Of a stretch of DNA of 23,305 nt, positions 1 to 7,945 are shown one piece after another. The notes under the pieces were generated by a model. That model was not told the DNA's origin. It ran no database searches and saw only the letters and a list, made by a program, of their open reading frames with translations. The stretch is from QNFN01 sp964195335 (GTDB lineage: Bacteria; Pseudomonadota; Gammaproteobacteria; QNFN01), in NCBI GenBank assembly GCA_964195335.1, contig CAXMPC010000084.1, positions 1 to 23,305 of the forward strand. The letters are read 5' to 3'. Each line of letters opens with the position of its first letter. Within the stretch, counting starts at the first letter, position 1. The position numbers and the translations under genes are program-made.

Positions 1-902
1 TCGCCGCGCATCAGGCCGAGCCAGTTGGCGTAGACCAGCGTCTTGTCCTCGCCGTCGACCGCGGCAACCGAGTCCTCGCAGTCCTGGATGGTGGTGATCG
101 CCGACTCGAGGACCACGTCCTTGACCCCGGCCGGGCTCTGCTTGCCGATGGTGTGAGCCGGGTCGATCTGGATCTCGACGTGCAGGCCGTGGCGTACCAG
201 CAGGACCGAGGCCAGGCGACCGTCGACTTCGTTGTAGCCGGCGAACTGGGCCGGGTCGGCGAGGCCGCTGGTGCTGCCGTCGGCAAGCGTCACCTGCAAG
301 GCCCTGCCACCGTCGACGAGCGCGTAGGCGGTGACGTCAGCATGCTTGCCACCGGCCAGCGGGGCGCTCTGGTCGAGGAACGCGGCCGCCTCGGCGATCA
401 CCTTGTCGCCACGCCTGGGGTTGTAACCGCCACTCTTTTCGCAGCCGTCCTCTTCACCGATGACGTCGGTGCCATAGAGGGCATCGTAGAGACTGCCCCA
501 GCGGGCGTTGGCGGCGTTGAGCGCGAAACGGGCATTGTTGACCGGAACCACCAGCTGCGGGCCGGCGATGGTCGCGATCTCGGGATCGACGTTGGTGGTG
601 GTGATCCCGAAATCATCACCCTCGGGGACCAGGTAGCCGATCTCCTGCAGAAACGCCTTGTAGGCCGCGGCATCGTGCGCCTGGCCGCGATGCGCGACGT
701 GCCAGGCATCGATCTGCGCCTGTAGGGTGTCACGCTTGGCCAGCAGTTCGCGGTTGCGTGGCGCCAGATCACGCAGGATGGCGGCCAGCGACGACCAGAA
801 GTCCTCCGGCTCGATGCCGGTACCAGGAGCCGCCTGGTCACGGACCAGGTCGTGCAAGGGCTGCGAAATCTGCAGGCCGTCGATCACCACGCGTTCACTC
901 AT
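1..902 (-). CDS. glcB: Malate synthase G, N-terminal part (runs off window)
   Basis: Condenses glyoxylate with acetyl-CoA to malate in the glyoxylate cycle (cytosolic). About 300 of the usual ~720 residues are present; the C-terminus lies beyond position 1. The start is ATG at 902-900, preceded by a GAGGAG Shine-Dalgarno 7 nt away. The translation opens MSERVVIDGLQISQPLHDLV and contains family segments LAPRNRELLAKRDTLQ, TTNVDPEIATIAGPQLVVPV, DCEDSVAAVDGEDKTLVYAN and WLGLMRG, which are typical of the G isoform and not of the shorter AceB/A isoform. No isocitrate lyase gene is visible here. Identification is by recognition of these conserved segments, not by a search. Confidence 0.95.
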   Translation of the reverse strand, partial: MSERVVIDGLQISQPLHDLVRDQAAPGTGIEPEDFWSSLAAILRDLAPRNRELLAKRDTLQAQIDAWHVAHRGQAHDAAAYKAFLQEIGYLVPEGDDFGITTTNVDPEIATIAGPQLVVPVNNARFALNAANARWGSLYDALYGTDVIGEEDGCEKSGGYNPRRGDKVIAEAAAFLDQSAPLAGGKHADVTAYALVDGGRALQVTLADGSTSGLADPAQFAGYNEVDGRLASVLLVRHGLHVEIQIDPAHTIGKQSPAGVKDVVLESAITTIQDCEDSVAAVDGEDKTLVYANWLGLMRG

Positions 903-1019
903 CCCGAAACTCCTCGATTCGATTGACGCCGATCGGAGCCACTGTGCGACACATCGCGCCCGCTCACCGTACCGGCCAGGTAGGACTCTCTCCGCGCACC
1001 CGGGTGGCGGAAACGGCGC

Positions 1020-1025
1020 ATGATA
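1020..1025 (-). promoter_or_regulatory. Possible -10 element for glcB
   Basis: The minus strand reads TATCAT (5 of 6 to the sigma-70 -10) inside TTTGTTATCATGCG, 118 bp upstream of the glcB start. No convincing -35 sits 16-18 bp further upstream. It would give a leader of about 110 nt. This is the only AT-rich point in the 161-bp gap between glcB and the DUF1223 gene. Confidence 0.35.
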
Positions 1026-1063
1026 ACAAAGGTGGGCGGCGATGACGCCCCGCGCAGACGAGT

Positions 1064-1831
1064 TCAGAGGGGGTTTTCTGGAAGCCAGCCGCCCACGGCC
1101 TGGAGCGGTTCGAGCCCGCCCCGCGGCGTGACCCAGGCGGCAATGGCGTAGCGCCCTGCCTTGACCCCGGACCTAGGCCTGTCGGTCCGGAGCCGGTAGC
1201 CGCTATCGGCCCGCAGCAAAGGCTGGCGCTGGTAATCGAGAACGACGAAATCGTGGCGCAGTGTGCGGCCGGAGTTTTCGCCTGACTGTACCTCGCTGCT
1301 CAGGTCGAAACCGAGCAGGACCAGGTGCAGGTCGACCTCCCCTCCCGCCTCCGCCGTGGCGTCGAAGCGGGCTTCGACCTTCCCGGCGTCGAGTTCGAGG
1401 GCCAGCACCCCGGCCGCCGCCCGTTCACCGGGCTCCGGCTCGCGCCCACGAAACCAGCCGCGCCATTCACGACCGTCGACGATGAAACCCGGAGTATAGA
1501 CGGTGCCAACCCGACCGTCAGCGGCGTAGGCACGCTGGCGTTGGCCGTGATCGGCCGTGGCAAACCGGTCGGTCCAGCCGATGTAGTCCCAGTAGTCGAC
1601 GTGAAAGGCGATCGGCACCAGTTCACGCCACAGTCGCGGGTCGTCGCGCAGGCCGCTGAGCCAACGGTCCGCCGGTGGGCAGCTGCTGCACCCTTCCGAG
1701 GTGTAGAGCTCGACCAGCATCGCCTGCTCGGTCGGGCTGGTGAGGGTGACCTGGGCCGCCTGCGCTGGCAGCGTGGCGAATATCAGAGGCAGCAGCAGGC
1801 CCGGCAAGCCGTTGCGGAGAATACGGGACAC
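1064..1831 (-). CDS. Secreted thioredoxin-like protein, DUF1223 family
   Basis: 255 residues. Residues 1-25 form a signal peptide (positive start, leucine-rich core, cut after AQA), so the protein should be periplasmic. The mature part opens with LVELYTSEGCSSCPPADRWL, the DUF1223 hallmark, whose Cys48-x-x-Cys51 sits where the redox pair of a thioredoxin fold lies. A second conserved segment is HVDYWDYIGWTDRF. The length is normal for the family; the biochemical role is unknown. The start is GTG at 1831, 2 nt after the stop of the CoA-transferase gene. The ribosome site is weak (GGA in the end of that gene), so translational coupling is likely. The family assignment is recognition; a disulfide or thiol role is inference. 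Confidence 0.85.
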   Translation of the reverse strand: MSRILRNGLPGLLLPLIFATLPAQAAQVTLTSPTEQAMLVELYTSEGCSSCPPADRWLSGLRDDPRLWRELVPIAFHVDYWDYIGWTDRFATADHGQRQRAYAADGRVGTVYTPGFIVDGREWRGWFRGREPEPGERAAAGVLALELDAGKVEARFDATAEAGGEVDLHLVLLGFDLSSEVQSGENSGRTLRHDFVVLDYQRQPLLRADSGYRLRTDRPRSGVKAGRYAIAAWVTPRGGLEPLQAVGGWLPENPL

Positions 1832-1833
1832 GA

Positions 1834-3063
1834 TCAGATGATTCCGTTCGCGGTGAGCTCATCGAGTCGGACCACATCGAGTCCCAGCAGTTCCTCCAGC
1901 ACCTCGCGGGTGTGCTCGCCGAGACGTGGTGGCGGATGACGGTAGCTGACCGGGGTGGCCGACAGACGCAGCGGACTTGCCACGGTCGGCACGGGGCCGA
2001 TGCCGGGCTGGTCGAGTTCCACTTTCAGACCGCGCGCCTGCACCTGCGGATCGGCGAAAACCCGGTCGAGGGTGTTGATCGGGCCGCAGGGAATACCCGC
2101 CTGCTCCAGCGCGGCGAGCCACTCGTCGCTGGTGCGCGTGCGCATCCGTGCCGCCAGGTCCGGGATCAACGCGTCGCGGTTGCGGACCCGCGAGGCGTTG
2201 GTCGCGAAGCGGGCGTCGTCGGCCCAGTCCGGCGCATCGACCAGGTCGCAAAGACGCCGAAACTGGGCGTCGTTGCCGACCGCGACGATCAGGTGGCCGT
2301 CGGCCGTGGCGAAGGCCTGGTAGGGGACGATATTCGGATGGGCATTGCCGAGTCGCCCGGGCGCCTCGCCTGAAACCAGGTAGTTCAGCGCCTGGTTGGC
2401 CATGCAGGCGACCTGGACGTCGAGCAGGGCCAGGTCGACCTGCTGGCCTTCCCCGGTACGTTCACGGTGGCGAAGCGCGGCGAGTATGGCAATGGTGGCG
2501 TAGAGTCCGGTGAGCACATCAGCCAGGGCGACGCCGGCCTTCTGCGGTCCACCACCCGGCAGGCCGTCGGCCTCGCCGGTGACCGACATCAGGCCGCCCA
2601 TCGCCTGGATCATGAAGTCGTAGCCAGGCCGGTCGCTGTAGGGGCCATCCTGGCCGAAACCGGTGATGGAACAGTAGACCAGCCCCGGATGGATGGCCGA
2701 TAGCGTGGTGTAGTCGAGACCGTAGCGGGCCAGGCCGCCGGCCTTGAAGTTCTCTATCAGGATGTCGCAGCGACCGGCCAGATCGCGCACCAGGGCCTGC
2801 CCTTCCGGCCTGGCAATATCGATCGCGACGGACCGTTTGCCACGGTTGGCGGCGAGAAAGTAGGCCGCCTGCTCCGTCGGTTGACCGTCACGGTCGTGAA
2901 GGTAGGGCGGGCCCCAATGGCGGGTGTCGTCACCAGCGCCGGGACGCTCGATCTTGATCACCTCGGCGCCGAGGTCGGCCAGGGTCTGGCCAGCCCATGG
3001 CCCGGCAAGAACCCGGGAGAGGTCAAGCACCCGGATACCATCCAGCGCACCGGGGGCGATCAT
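1834..3063 (-). CDS. CoA-transferase family III (CaiB/BaiF type)
   Basis: About 409 residues; transfers CoA between carboxylic acids in the cytosol. Residues 8-40 carry the family start LDGIRVLDLSRVLAGPWAGQ followed by LGAEVIKIERPG; later come ENFKAGGLARYGLDY and PGYDFMIQAMGGLMSVTG, whose Asp149 lines up with the catalytic aspartate that forms the glutamyl/aspartyl-CoA intermediate. Substrate cannot be read from sequence. The reading frame extends to 3159, but the upstream 32 codons do not resemble the family and run into the divergent promoter region, so ATG 3063 is preferred although no clear Shine-Dalgarno precedes it. It is followed immediately by the DUF1223 gene, probably one transcript. 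Confidence 0.9.
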   Translation of the reverse strand: MIAPGALDGIRVLDLSRVLAGPWAGQTLADLGAEVIKIERPGAGDDTRHWGPPYLHDRDGQPTEQAAYFLAANRGKRSVAIDIARPEGQALVRDLAGRCDILIENFKAGGLARYGLDYTTLSAIHPGLVYCSITGFGQDGPYSDRPGYDFMIQAMGGLMSVTGEADGLPGGGPQKAGVALADVLTGLYATIAILAALRHRERTGEGQQVDLALLDVQVACMANQALNYLVSGEAPGRLGNAHPNIVPYQAFATADGHLIVAVGNDAQFRRLCDLVDAPDWADDARFATNASRVRNRDALIPDLAARMRTRTSDEWLAALEQAGIPCGPINTLDRVFADPQVQARGLKVELDQPGIGPVPTVASPLRLSATPVSYRHPPPRLGEHTREVLEELLGLDVVRLDELTANGII

Positions 3064-3143
3064 GTCGACACGCACCGCATGTTGCCGCTGTTGGAGCCTG
3101 GTCCCGACATGCGCGGAGTCTAACCCACGGTCGTTGATGACGG

Positions 3144-3152
3144 TGCTATAGT
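3144..3152 (+). promoter_or_regulatory. Extended -10 promoter candidate for the PLP enzyme gene
   Basis: TGC followed directly by TATAGT (TATAGT at 3147-3152) forms an extended -10, giving a start near 3159 and a leader of about 31 nt before the ATG at 3190. No good -35 is visible, which extended -10 promoters tolerate. The same interval must also hold the promoter of the divergent CoA-transferase gene. Confidence 0.4.
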
Positions 3153-3189
3153 CGCCCACCCGTTCCGAACATCACCAAGTCACATTCGC

Positions 3190-4317
3190 ATGCAGCAGAG
3201 CACCCTGTGCGTCCATGCCGGGACGCGGAACGATCGCGGAGACGGCGTCAACAATCCGGTCGAGCCCTCGTCCACTTTCGCCTACCTTGATGCCGACGAG
3301 CCAATCTACCCGCGCTACTTCAACGCGCCCGGGCAAAAGGCACTGGTCGAACGCCTGTGTGCACTCGAGCACGCCGAGGACGGCCTGATCTTCAGCTCGG
3401 GCATGGCCGCCATCAGTACGGCACTGTTCACCTTGCTGGGCCAGGGTGATCACGCCGTCCTGCAGCGCGATATCTACGGTGGCACACACGCGCTGGTGAC
3501 CTCTCGCTTTGAGCGGCTCGGCATCGACTATGACCTGGTCGAGGCCACCCCCGACGACCTCGCCGCCGCGATCCGCCCCGAAACCCGTGTGCTATTCATC
3601 GAAACGCCGTCGAATCCGCTGCTGCGCATCACCGACATCGCCGCCGCCGCGACCATCGCGCGCGCGCACGGCCTGGTCAGCATCATCGACAACACCTTCG
3701 CTTCACCGGTGAACCAGAATCCGATCGATCTCGGCATCGACCTGGTGATTCACAGTGGCACCAAGTACCTCGGTGGTCACAGCGATCTCTGCTGCGGCGT
3801 CGCCCTGGGCAACAACGAGCTGGTCAAGCAATTGCTCACCACGGCACGCTCACTGGGCGGCAGCGTCAACCCGCTCACCTGCTATCTGCTCGAGCGCAGC
3901 CTCAAGACCCTGGCATTGCGCGTCGAGCGGCAGAACGCCAACGCCCTGGAACTGGCCGGACGGTTGCGAGGCCTGCCCGGTATCGCCCGTGCCCACTACC
4001 CCGGCCTGTCGGATCACCCCGACCACGCCATCGCGCGGCGGCAGATGCGCGGCTTCGGCGGCATGATCGCCCTCGAACTCGCCACCGACGCCCCCGACCC
4101 GGTGCGCTTCCAGCGCGCCCTGCGACTGATCAAGCCGGCGATCAGCCTCGGCGGCGTCGACACCCTGATCTGTTCACCGACAATGACCTCTCACCGTGGC
4201 CTGACGCCGGAAGAGAGTACCGAGCAGGGCATCAACGAACGCCTGCTGCGCCTGTCGGTCGGGATCGAGGCGCCAGATGACCTGTTTGGAGACCTGGAAC
4301 AGGCCCTCGATGGCTGA
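3190..4317 (+). CDS. Cys/Met metabolism PLP-dependent enzyme (cystathionine gamma-synthase / beta- or gamma-lyase type)
   Basis: 375 residues, full length for this fold type I family, cytosolic. Visible active-site elements: YPRYFN (Tyr40/Arg42, phosphate contacts from the neighbouring subunit), Tyr96 in RDIYGGTH (ring stacking), Asp167 in IIDNTFASP (pyridine nitrogen) and Lys192 in IHSGTKYLGGHSD (Schiff base). The C-terminus has SLGGVDTLICSP, as in CGS/CBL enzymes. Sequence alone does not separate gamma-synthase, beta-lyase and methionine gamma-lyase, so no symbol is given. The start ATG 3190 has a poor ribosome site, but the MQQSTLCVHAGT opening matches the family (T-x-x-VHAG). No met or cys genes are next to it. 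Confidence 0.88.
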   Translation: MQQSTLCVHAGTRNDRGDGVNNPVEPSSTFAYLDADEPIYPRYFNAPGQKALVERLCALEHAEDGLIFSSGMAAISTALFTLLGQGDHAVLQRDIYGGTHALVTSRFERLGIDYDLVEATPDDLAAAIRPETRVLFIETPSNPLLRITDIAAAATIARAHGLVSIIDNTFASPVNQNPIDLGIDLVIHSGTKYLGGHSDLCCGVALGNNELVKQLLTTARSLGGSVNPLTCYLLERSLKTLALRVERQNANALELAGRLRGLPGIARAHYPGLSDHPDHAIARRQMRGFGGMIALELATDAPDPVRFQRALRLIKPAISLGGVDTLICSPTMTSHRGLTPEESTEQGINERLLRLSVGIEAPDDLFGDLEQALDG

Positions 4318-4435
4318 TCTCCGGTTGCTGGATAAGTCACCGTGCTGGCACCCGGCGCCGAATTGTGGAACATATAGCCGACCGGCCGGCAGCACGGATG
4401 CGCCACCGCTACCGTCCCTGAACCAAGAGTGAATC

Positions 4436-5170
4436 ATGAACCAGCCCAAGCCCGCCACGCTCCCCCGCTTCCACCGCATCCTGCTGGCGGTCTTCTGTGC
4501 GCTGAACGCGACGCTGCTGTTCCTGTTCCTGATGCACCTGCCGTTCGGCTTCAAGCCGCTAAAGCTGGCGATCGTCGGTTGGTCGCAGGCCTCGCCACGC
4601 ATCGATATCGTCTTCGCGCTGGTCGTGGCCCTGGCTGTTCTCGGCTACCACGGATTGCGGCGACTGCCGGCGGAGTGGAAGATTCCGTTTGTCTACTTCC
4701 ATTTCCGCAACGCCCACCCGGGGCACCAGGCGTTTTTCAGCCTCAAGGAACCGCCGTTCGACCGCAAGCCACTGCTCACCGCCTACCCGGAGGTGAAGGA
4801 CGCCGCCTATCACCCGGAGGTCCAGTACCGTACCTGGTGCAAGCTGCTCGACAAGCACCGGCAGGTGCCCCTGGTCGCGGGATCGGTCACTGGCTGGGAA
4901 CTGTTGCGTGACCTCTACCTGGTCGCGCTGACCTTCCTGCTCGCCTTCCTGCTCAGCTGGCCGCTGAACCAGGAGGTCAACCCGGCGCTCGCCCTCTCCT
5001 ACCTGTTCCTGTTCGGCGTGCAGACCCTGTTCCTGCTGTTCAGCACCCGCGGCACCGGCCAACGCCTGGTCTACAACGTCCTCGCGGTGGAGCTCGGTGT
5101 CGCCGGCGAGACCGGAATCAAGAAACAGAAAAAACAGAACAAAGAAAAAAAGAAAAAGAAGCGGTTCTGA
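4436..5170 (+). CDS. Unrecognised four-TM membrane protein with lysine-rich tail
   Basis: 244 residues. I do not recognise the family. Hydrophobic segments lie at about 14-35, 57-74, 158-175 and 184-202. A hydrophilic domain of about 80 residues lies between TM2 and TM3, with many aromatic and histidine residues (FVYFHFRNAHPGHQAFF, YHPEVQYRTWCKLLDKH). By the positive-inside rule both ends and this domain are probably cytoplasmic. Residues 229-244 hold ten Lys and one Arg in 16 positions; the underlying DNA is an A-rich run in an otherwise GC-rich gene. The start ATG 4436 has GAGTG upstream. The gene follows the PLP enzyme by 118 bp and converges on the exonuclease gene. The 2TM-domain-2TM plan resembles some pore-forming effectors, but no nucleotide cyclase partner is nearby. 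Confidence 0.8.
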   Translation: MNQPKPATLPRFHRILLAVFCALNATLLFLFLMHLPFGFKPLKLAIVGWSQASPRIDIVFALVVALAVLGYHGLRRLPAEWKIPFVYFHFRNAHPGHQAFFSLKEPPFDRKPLLTAYPEVKDAAYHPEVQYRTWCKLLDKHRQVPLVAGSVTGWELLRDLYLVALTFLLAFLLSWPLNQEVNPALALSYLFLFGVQTLFLLFSTRGTGQRLVYNVLAVELGVAGETGIKKQKKQNKEKKKKKRF

Positions 5171-5206
5171 TCATTCCGTCCGTGCCGCATCCTGCGACAC
5201 GGGCTC

Positions 5207-5893
5207 TCACCCCTTAGCCAGCAGTTCCCCGAGACGGGGCGTACCCAGGTCGGTCGCCTGGGCCAGGAACAGTTCGGCCGTCGCCAGGGCATCGATCAGG
5301 GCATTGTGCGCCCGATAGCGCGGCAGCCCGCGCCGGGCTCGCGCCCCACCGAGCCGAAGATCGCCGCGTGTGGGCTGCAACCCGGCACGTCGCATGGCGC
5401 CTATCTCGAGTGCCAGGGTGTCGATCGCCGGGCCGACGAAGGGCGCGCCGAAGTGCCGGCGGCAGGCTCGCGACAGGAAATTGACCTCGGTGGCGACGTG
5501 GTGCCCGACCAGCACGCGCCCGGACAGGGCCGCCAGCAGTTCACCTAGCACCGTCTCCTCCGGTAACCCTTCGGCGGAGATGTCGTGGGTGATGCCGTGG
5601 ATGACGACCGTCTTCGCCGTCAGTGCCCCCTCCGGTCGCACCAGGCGATGACGCGTGGTCTCCAGACGGATGGCCTGGTGATCTACCTCCAGATAGCCCG
5701 CGCTGAGAATCTCGTGAACACCCGGATCAACGCCGGTGGTCTCGAAGTCGAGCACCAGGTAATCAACCTCGCGCCAATCGATCCCCAGGTCGACAGTAGA
5801 AACATCCAGGTAATCGCGCAGCGGACCCGGCGCGGCACGGCGCCGCCACCACTGCCGGCGCAGCTCCAGCGAGGAACGACGCCACCAGGCCAC
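5207..5893 (-). CDS. 3'-5' exonuclease, DnaQ/DEDDh fold
   Basis: 228 residues, cytosolic. The three exonuclease motifs are in order: Asp49/Glu51 in LVLDFETTG (Exo I), Glu136 in VGHHVATEVNFL (Exo II, where most family members have Asp), and His196/Asp201 in YRAHNALIDALATAELF (Exo III, H-x4-D). It is single-domain, longer than a bare epsilon subunit core by an Arg/Trp-rich N-terminus of about 40 residues. The start is GTG at 5893, 8 nt after the stop of the DUF294 gene, so the two are probably co-translated. A DnaQ-like exonuclease next to the CBS/DUF294 gene and a DUF4212 symporter is a pairing I recall from other Proteobacteria. Whether it acts on DNA, RNA or nucleotides is not visible. Confidence 0.88.
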   Translation of the reverse strand: MAWWRRSSLELRRQWWRRRAAPGPLRDYLDVSTVDLGIDWREVDYLVLDFETTGVDPGVHEILSAGYLEVDHQAIRLETTRHRLVRPEGALTAKTVVIHGITHDISAEGLPEETVLGELLAALSGRVLVGHHVATEVNFLSRACRRHFGAPFVGPAIDTLALEIGAMRRAGLQPTRGDLRLGGARARRGLPRYRAHNALIDALATAELFLAQATDLGTPRLGELLAKG

Positions 5894-5901
5894 CTCGCGG
5901 C

Positions 5902-7776
5902 TCAGCTGAAGGTGCTGGTCTGGAAGCGCGAGGCGAGTGATCCCTGCATGGTGCGCACGATGGCGAACGCCTCCTTGAGGTGGCTGCGATCGAACGGCGA
6001 GAGTTCTTCCGGAGCCATGAAGTTGTCGGGTTCACCACCGGCGCGGACCTGGCGCGCCTGGTGCTGCATGCGTACGTGGCCGATGAACTCGAGGGCATCG
6101 CGCAGATCCTGCGCTCCCTGGGAGCTGACCCCGCTGCCTTCGAGCGCAGACGACAACCGCTCCTGGGTGTTGACCGCACCCTCGCCCGCCGCCAGCGAGT
6201 AGACCCGCGCCAGGTCGACGATCGGGATGATGCCGGCGTGCTTCATGTCGAAGGTGTGGTCGTGCTCACCGCCACGAATCAGTACGAAGTTGCGGAAAAA
6301 GCCGAGCGGCGGCTGGTGGGTCAGGGCATTCGCCGCCATGTGGGCGAGGAAGATGCTCTTGCCGCGGGTCAGTTCCATGACATGATCGCGCAACTGCAGA
6401 AACAACGACTCGTCACCATAGATGCAGCGCAGGTCGAAAAAGACACAGGTGAGCATCAGCGCCTTCGGCTCCGGCTGCTCGACCCACTTATCGAAATAGC
6501 CACGCCAGGTGGCCAACGGCTGGCGCCACTCGTCGGTCATCGCCATCATCTCGCCGGGGCAGTAGATGTAACCGCAGGCATCGAGACCGTCGCAGACGCT
6601 CTTTGAAAGTTCAAGGAAGTACTCTCCGTGGGCGGCCTCGTCGAAGGCATCGTCGATCAGCAGGCAGTTGTCCTGGTCCGAGCGTGCGGTCTGTTCGTTG
6701 CGCGCCTGTGAGCCGGCGGCGATCCAGGCGTAGGGCACCGGTGGTGGCCCCAGACGCGCCTCGGTCAATTGCAGCAGCCGGGTCGTGACCGCGTCACCCA
6801 GCGCGGTGATGACGTGACCGACGCTCTGCGAACTGGCCCCGGCCCCGACCAGGTTGACCAGCAGTTGCGGAATCTTGGCCGTCGACTCGCGCATGCGCTC
6901 GATGGAGTCCTGCTTGTAGATGTCGCCGACCAGGTAGACGGCTGATGCGGCCTGGCGCTCGGTCAGGTCGGTCGCGGTGATCATGCCGGCCACGGCGGCA
7001 CCGTCGACCACCGGCAGGTGGTGGATGTTGTTGCGCGCCATCAGCAGCATTGCCTCGAAAGCGAAGTCGCCTACCTCGACCGCCAGCGGGTCGGCGGTCA
7101 TGACGTCGCTGACCGGACGATTGCAGTCGAACTTGCTGGCGATGACCCGATTGCGCAGGTCGCGGTCGGTGACGATGCCTACCAGCCGATCATCCTTGGT
7201 GATCAGCATCGAGGAGACACGATGTTCGCTCATGCGTGCGGCCACATCGCAGATCGATGTCGTCGGCGGCTCGGTGATCGGATCACGCGCCAGCAGGTCG
7301 CTGACCGGCGTGGTCATCAGGTTCAGGGTGAGCGCCTGGTCGGGTTGCTCGGGCCGGTACTCGATGGCCCCGCTCAGTGATTTTTCACCCAGCACGCCGA
7401 AAAAATAGGCAATCTGCGGGTGCTCTTCGCACAGGGTGTCGATCTCTGCAGTCGGCAGCAGGTAGACCAGGCAGTCCTCGAGAGATACGACCTGATTTTC
7501 GACCGTGCCACCTCGCAGCAGCGCACGGTAACCGAACAGGTCGCCCTCGCCGAGGCGCGCGAGCAGTTCACCGTCGGGCCGGGTCACCTCGACCGCGCCG
7601 CTGCGCAGGATGTGCAGGTGATCAATTTTCTGGCCCGGCTCGAGCACCGTTGACTCGCGCTTGAAATAGCGGATCTCGATCTTACCGACAAGGCTCGACA
7701 GCGAACCGTCCGGAAGCTGGTCGAAGGGGTGGTGCGCGGCGAGGAAGTCGCGGATCTCGAGAAGTTCAACGTCCAT
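5902..7776 (-). CDS. cNMP-binding / CBS-pair / DUF294 nucleotidyltransferase-like regulator
   Basis: 624 residues. Domain order: cyclic-nucleotide-binding-like domain (about 10-125), two CBS repeats (about 155-275, with SDLLARDPITEPPTTSICDVA and SDVMTADPLAV), DUF294 nucleotidyltransferase-like domain (about 300-440) and DUF294 C-terminal domain (to about 620). The GlnD-like motif GSQARNEQTARSDQDNCLL keeps Gly355-Ser356 and Asp367/Asp369, so nucleotidyl transfer is possible. Likely a cytosolic sensor of nucleotides or energy state; its target is unknown. The frame is open to 7908, but that extension crosses the symporter terminator. ATG 7776 starts the conserved sequence and has AGGA about 10 nt upstream. 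It lies downstream of the symporter and just upstream of the exonuclease. Confidence 0.92.
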   Translation of the reverse strand: MDVELLEIRDFLAAHHPFDQLPDGSLSSLVGKIEIRYFKRESTVLEPGQKIDHLHILRSGAVEVTRPDGELLARLGEGDLFGYRALLRGGTVENQVVSLEDCLVYLLPTAEIDTLCEEHPQIAYFFGVLGEKSLSGAIEYRPEQPDQALTLNLMTTPVSDLLARDPITEPPTTSICDVAARMSEHRVSSMLITKDDRLVGIVTDRDLRNRVIASKFDCNRPVSDVMTADPLAVEVGDFAFEAMLLMARNNIHHLPVVDGAAVAGMITATDLTERQAASAVYLVGDIYKQDSIERMRESTAKIPQLLVNLVGAGASSQSVGHVITALGDAVTTRLLQLTEARLGPPPVPYAWIAAGSQARNEQTARSDQDNCLLIDDAFDEAAHGEYFLELSKSVCDGLDACGYIYCPGEMMAMTDEWRQPLATWRGYFDKWVEQPEPKALMLTCVFFDLRCIYGDESLFLQLRDHVMELTRGKSIFLAHMAANALTHQPPLGFFRNFVLIRGGEHDHTFDMKHAGIIPIVDLARVYSLAAGEGAVNTQERLSSALEGSGVSSQGAQDLRDALEFIGHVRMQHQARQVRAGGEPDNFMAPEELSPFDRSHLKEAFAIVRTMQGSLASRFQTSTFS

Positions 7777-7823
7777 GAGGGTCGGGTCCTGGCAGGTGCC
7801 GTGGGCGTGATTATGGTGGCCCG

Positions 7824-7829
7824 ATTGTA
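7824..7829 (-). promoter_or_regulatory. Possible -10 element for the DUF294 gene
   Basis: The minus strand reads TACAAT (5 of 6), 48 bp upstream of ATG 7776 and downstream of the symporter terminator, which makes an independent promoter here necessary or at least useful. No clear -35 is seen 16-18 bp upstream. Confidence 0.35.
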
Positions 7830-7889
7830 ACGCGGTACGGTCATCGGGACGCGTCGTTGCGTCATCAATCCTCGACGATTCAGGAGCTG

Positions 7890-7921
7890 AAAAAAACGAA
7901 CCCCGCACAAGGCGGGGTTCG
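7890..7921 (-). terminator. Intrinsic terminator after the symporter gene
   Basis: On the minus strand a perfect 10-bp stem (CGAACCCCGC with GCGGGGTTCG) and 5-nt loop is followed by seven T. It begins 25 bp after the symporter stop and separates the symporter from the DUF294/exonuclease pair. Confidence 0.92.
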
Positions 7922-7945
7922 CATCAACCTATAAGGAAAGGTCGA

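Noticed and set aside
4335..4360. TGGCACCCGGCGCCGA as a second sigma-54 promoter before the four-TM gene
   Set aside because: The -12 GC is missing at the required 10-nt spacing from GG.
4436..5170. CBASS-type pore-forming effector
   Set aside because: Only the 2TM-domain-2TM topology is suggestive; no cyclase/DncV-like, sensor or ancillary gene is adjacent.
7777..7908. 44-codon N-terminal extension of the DUF294 protein
   Set aside because: It crosses the symporter terminator and has no family likeness; ATG 7776 begins the conserved sequence.
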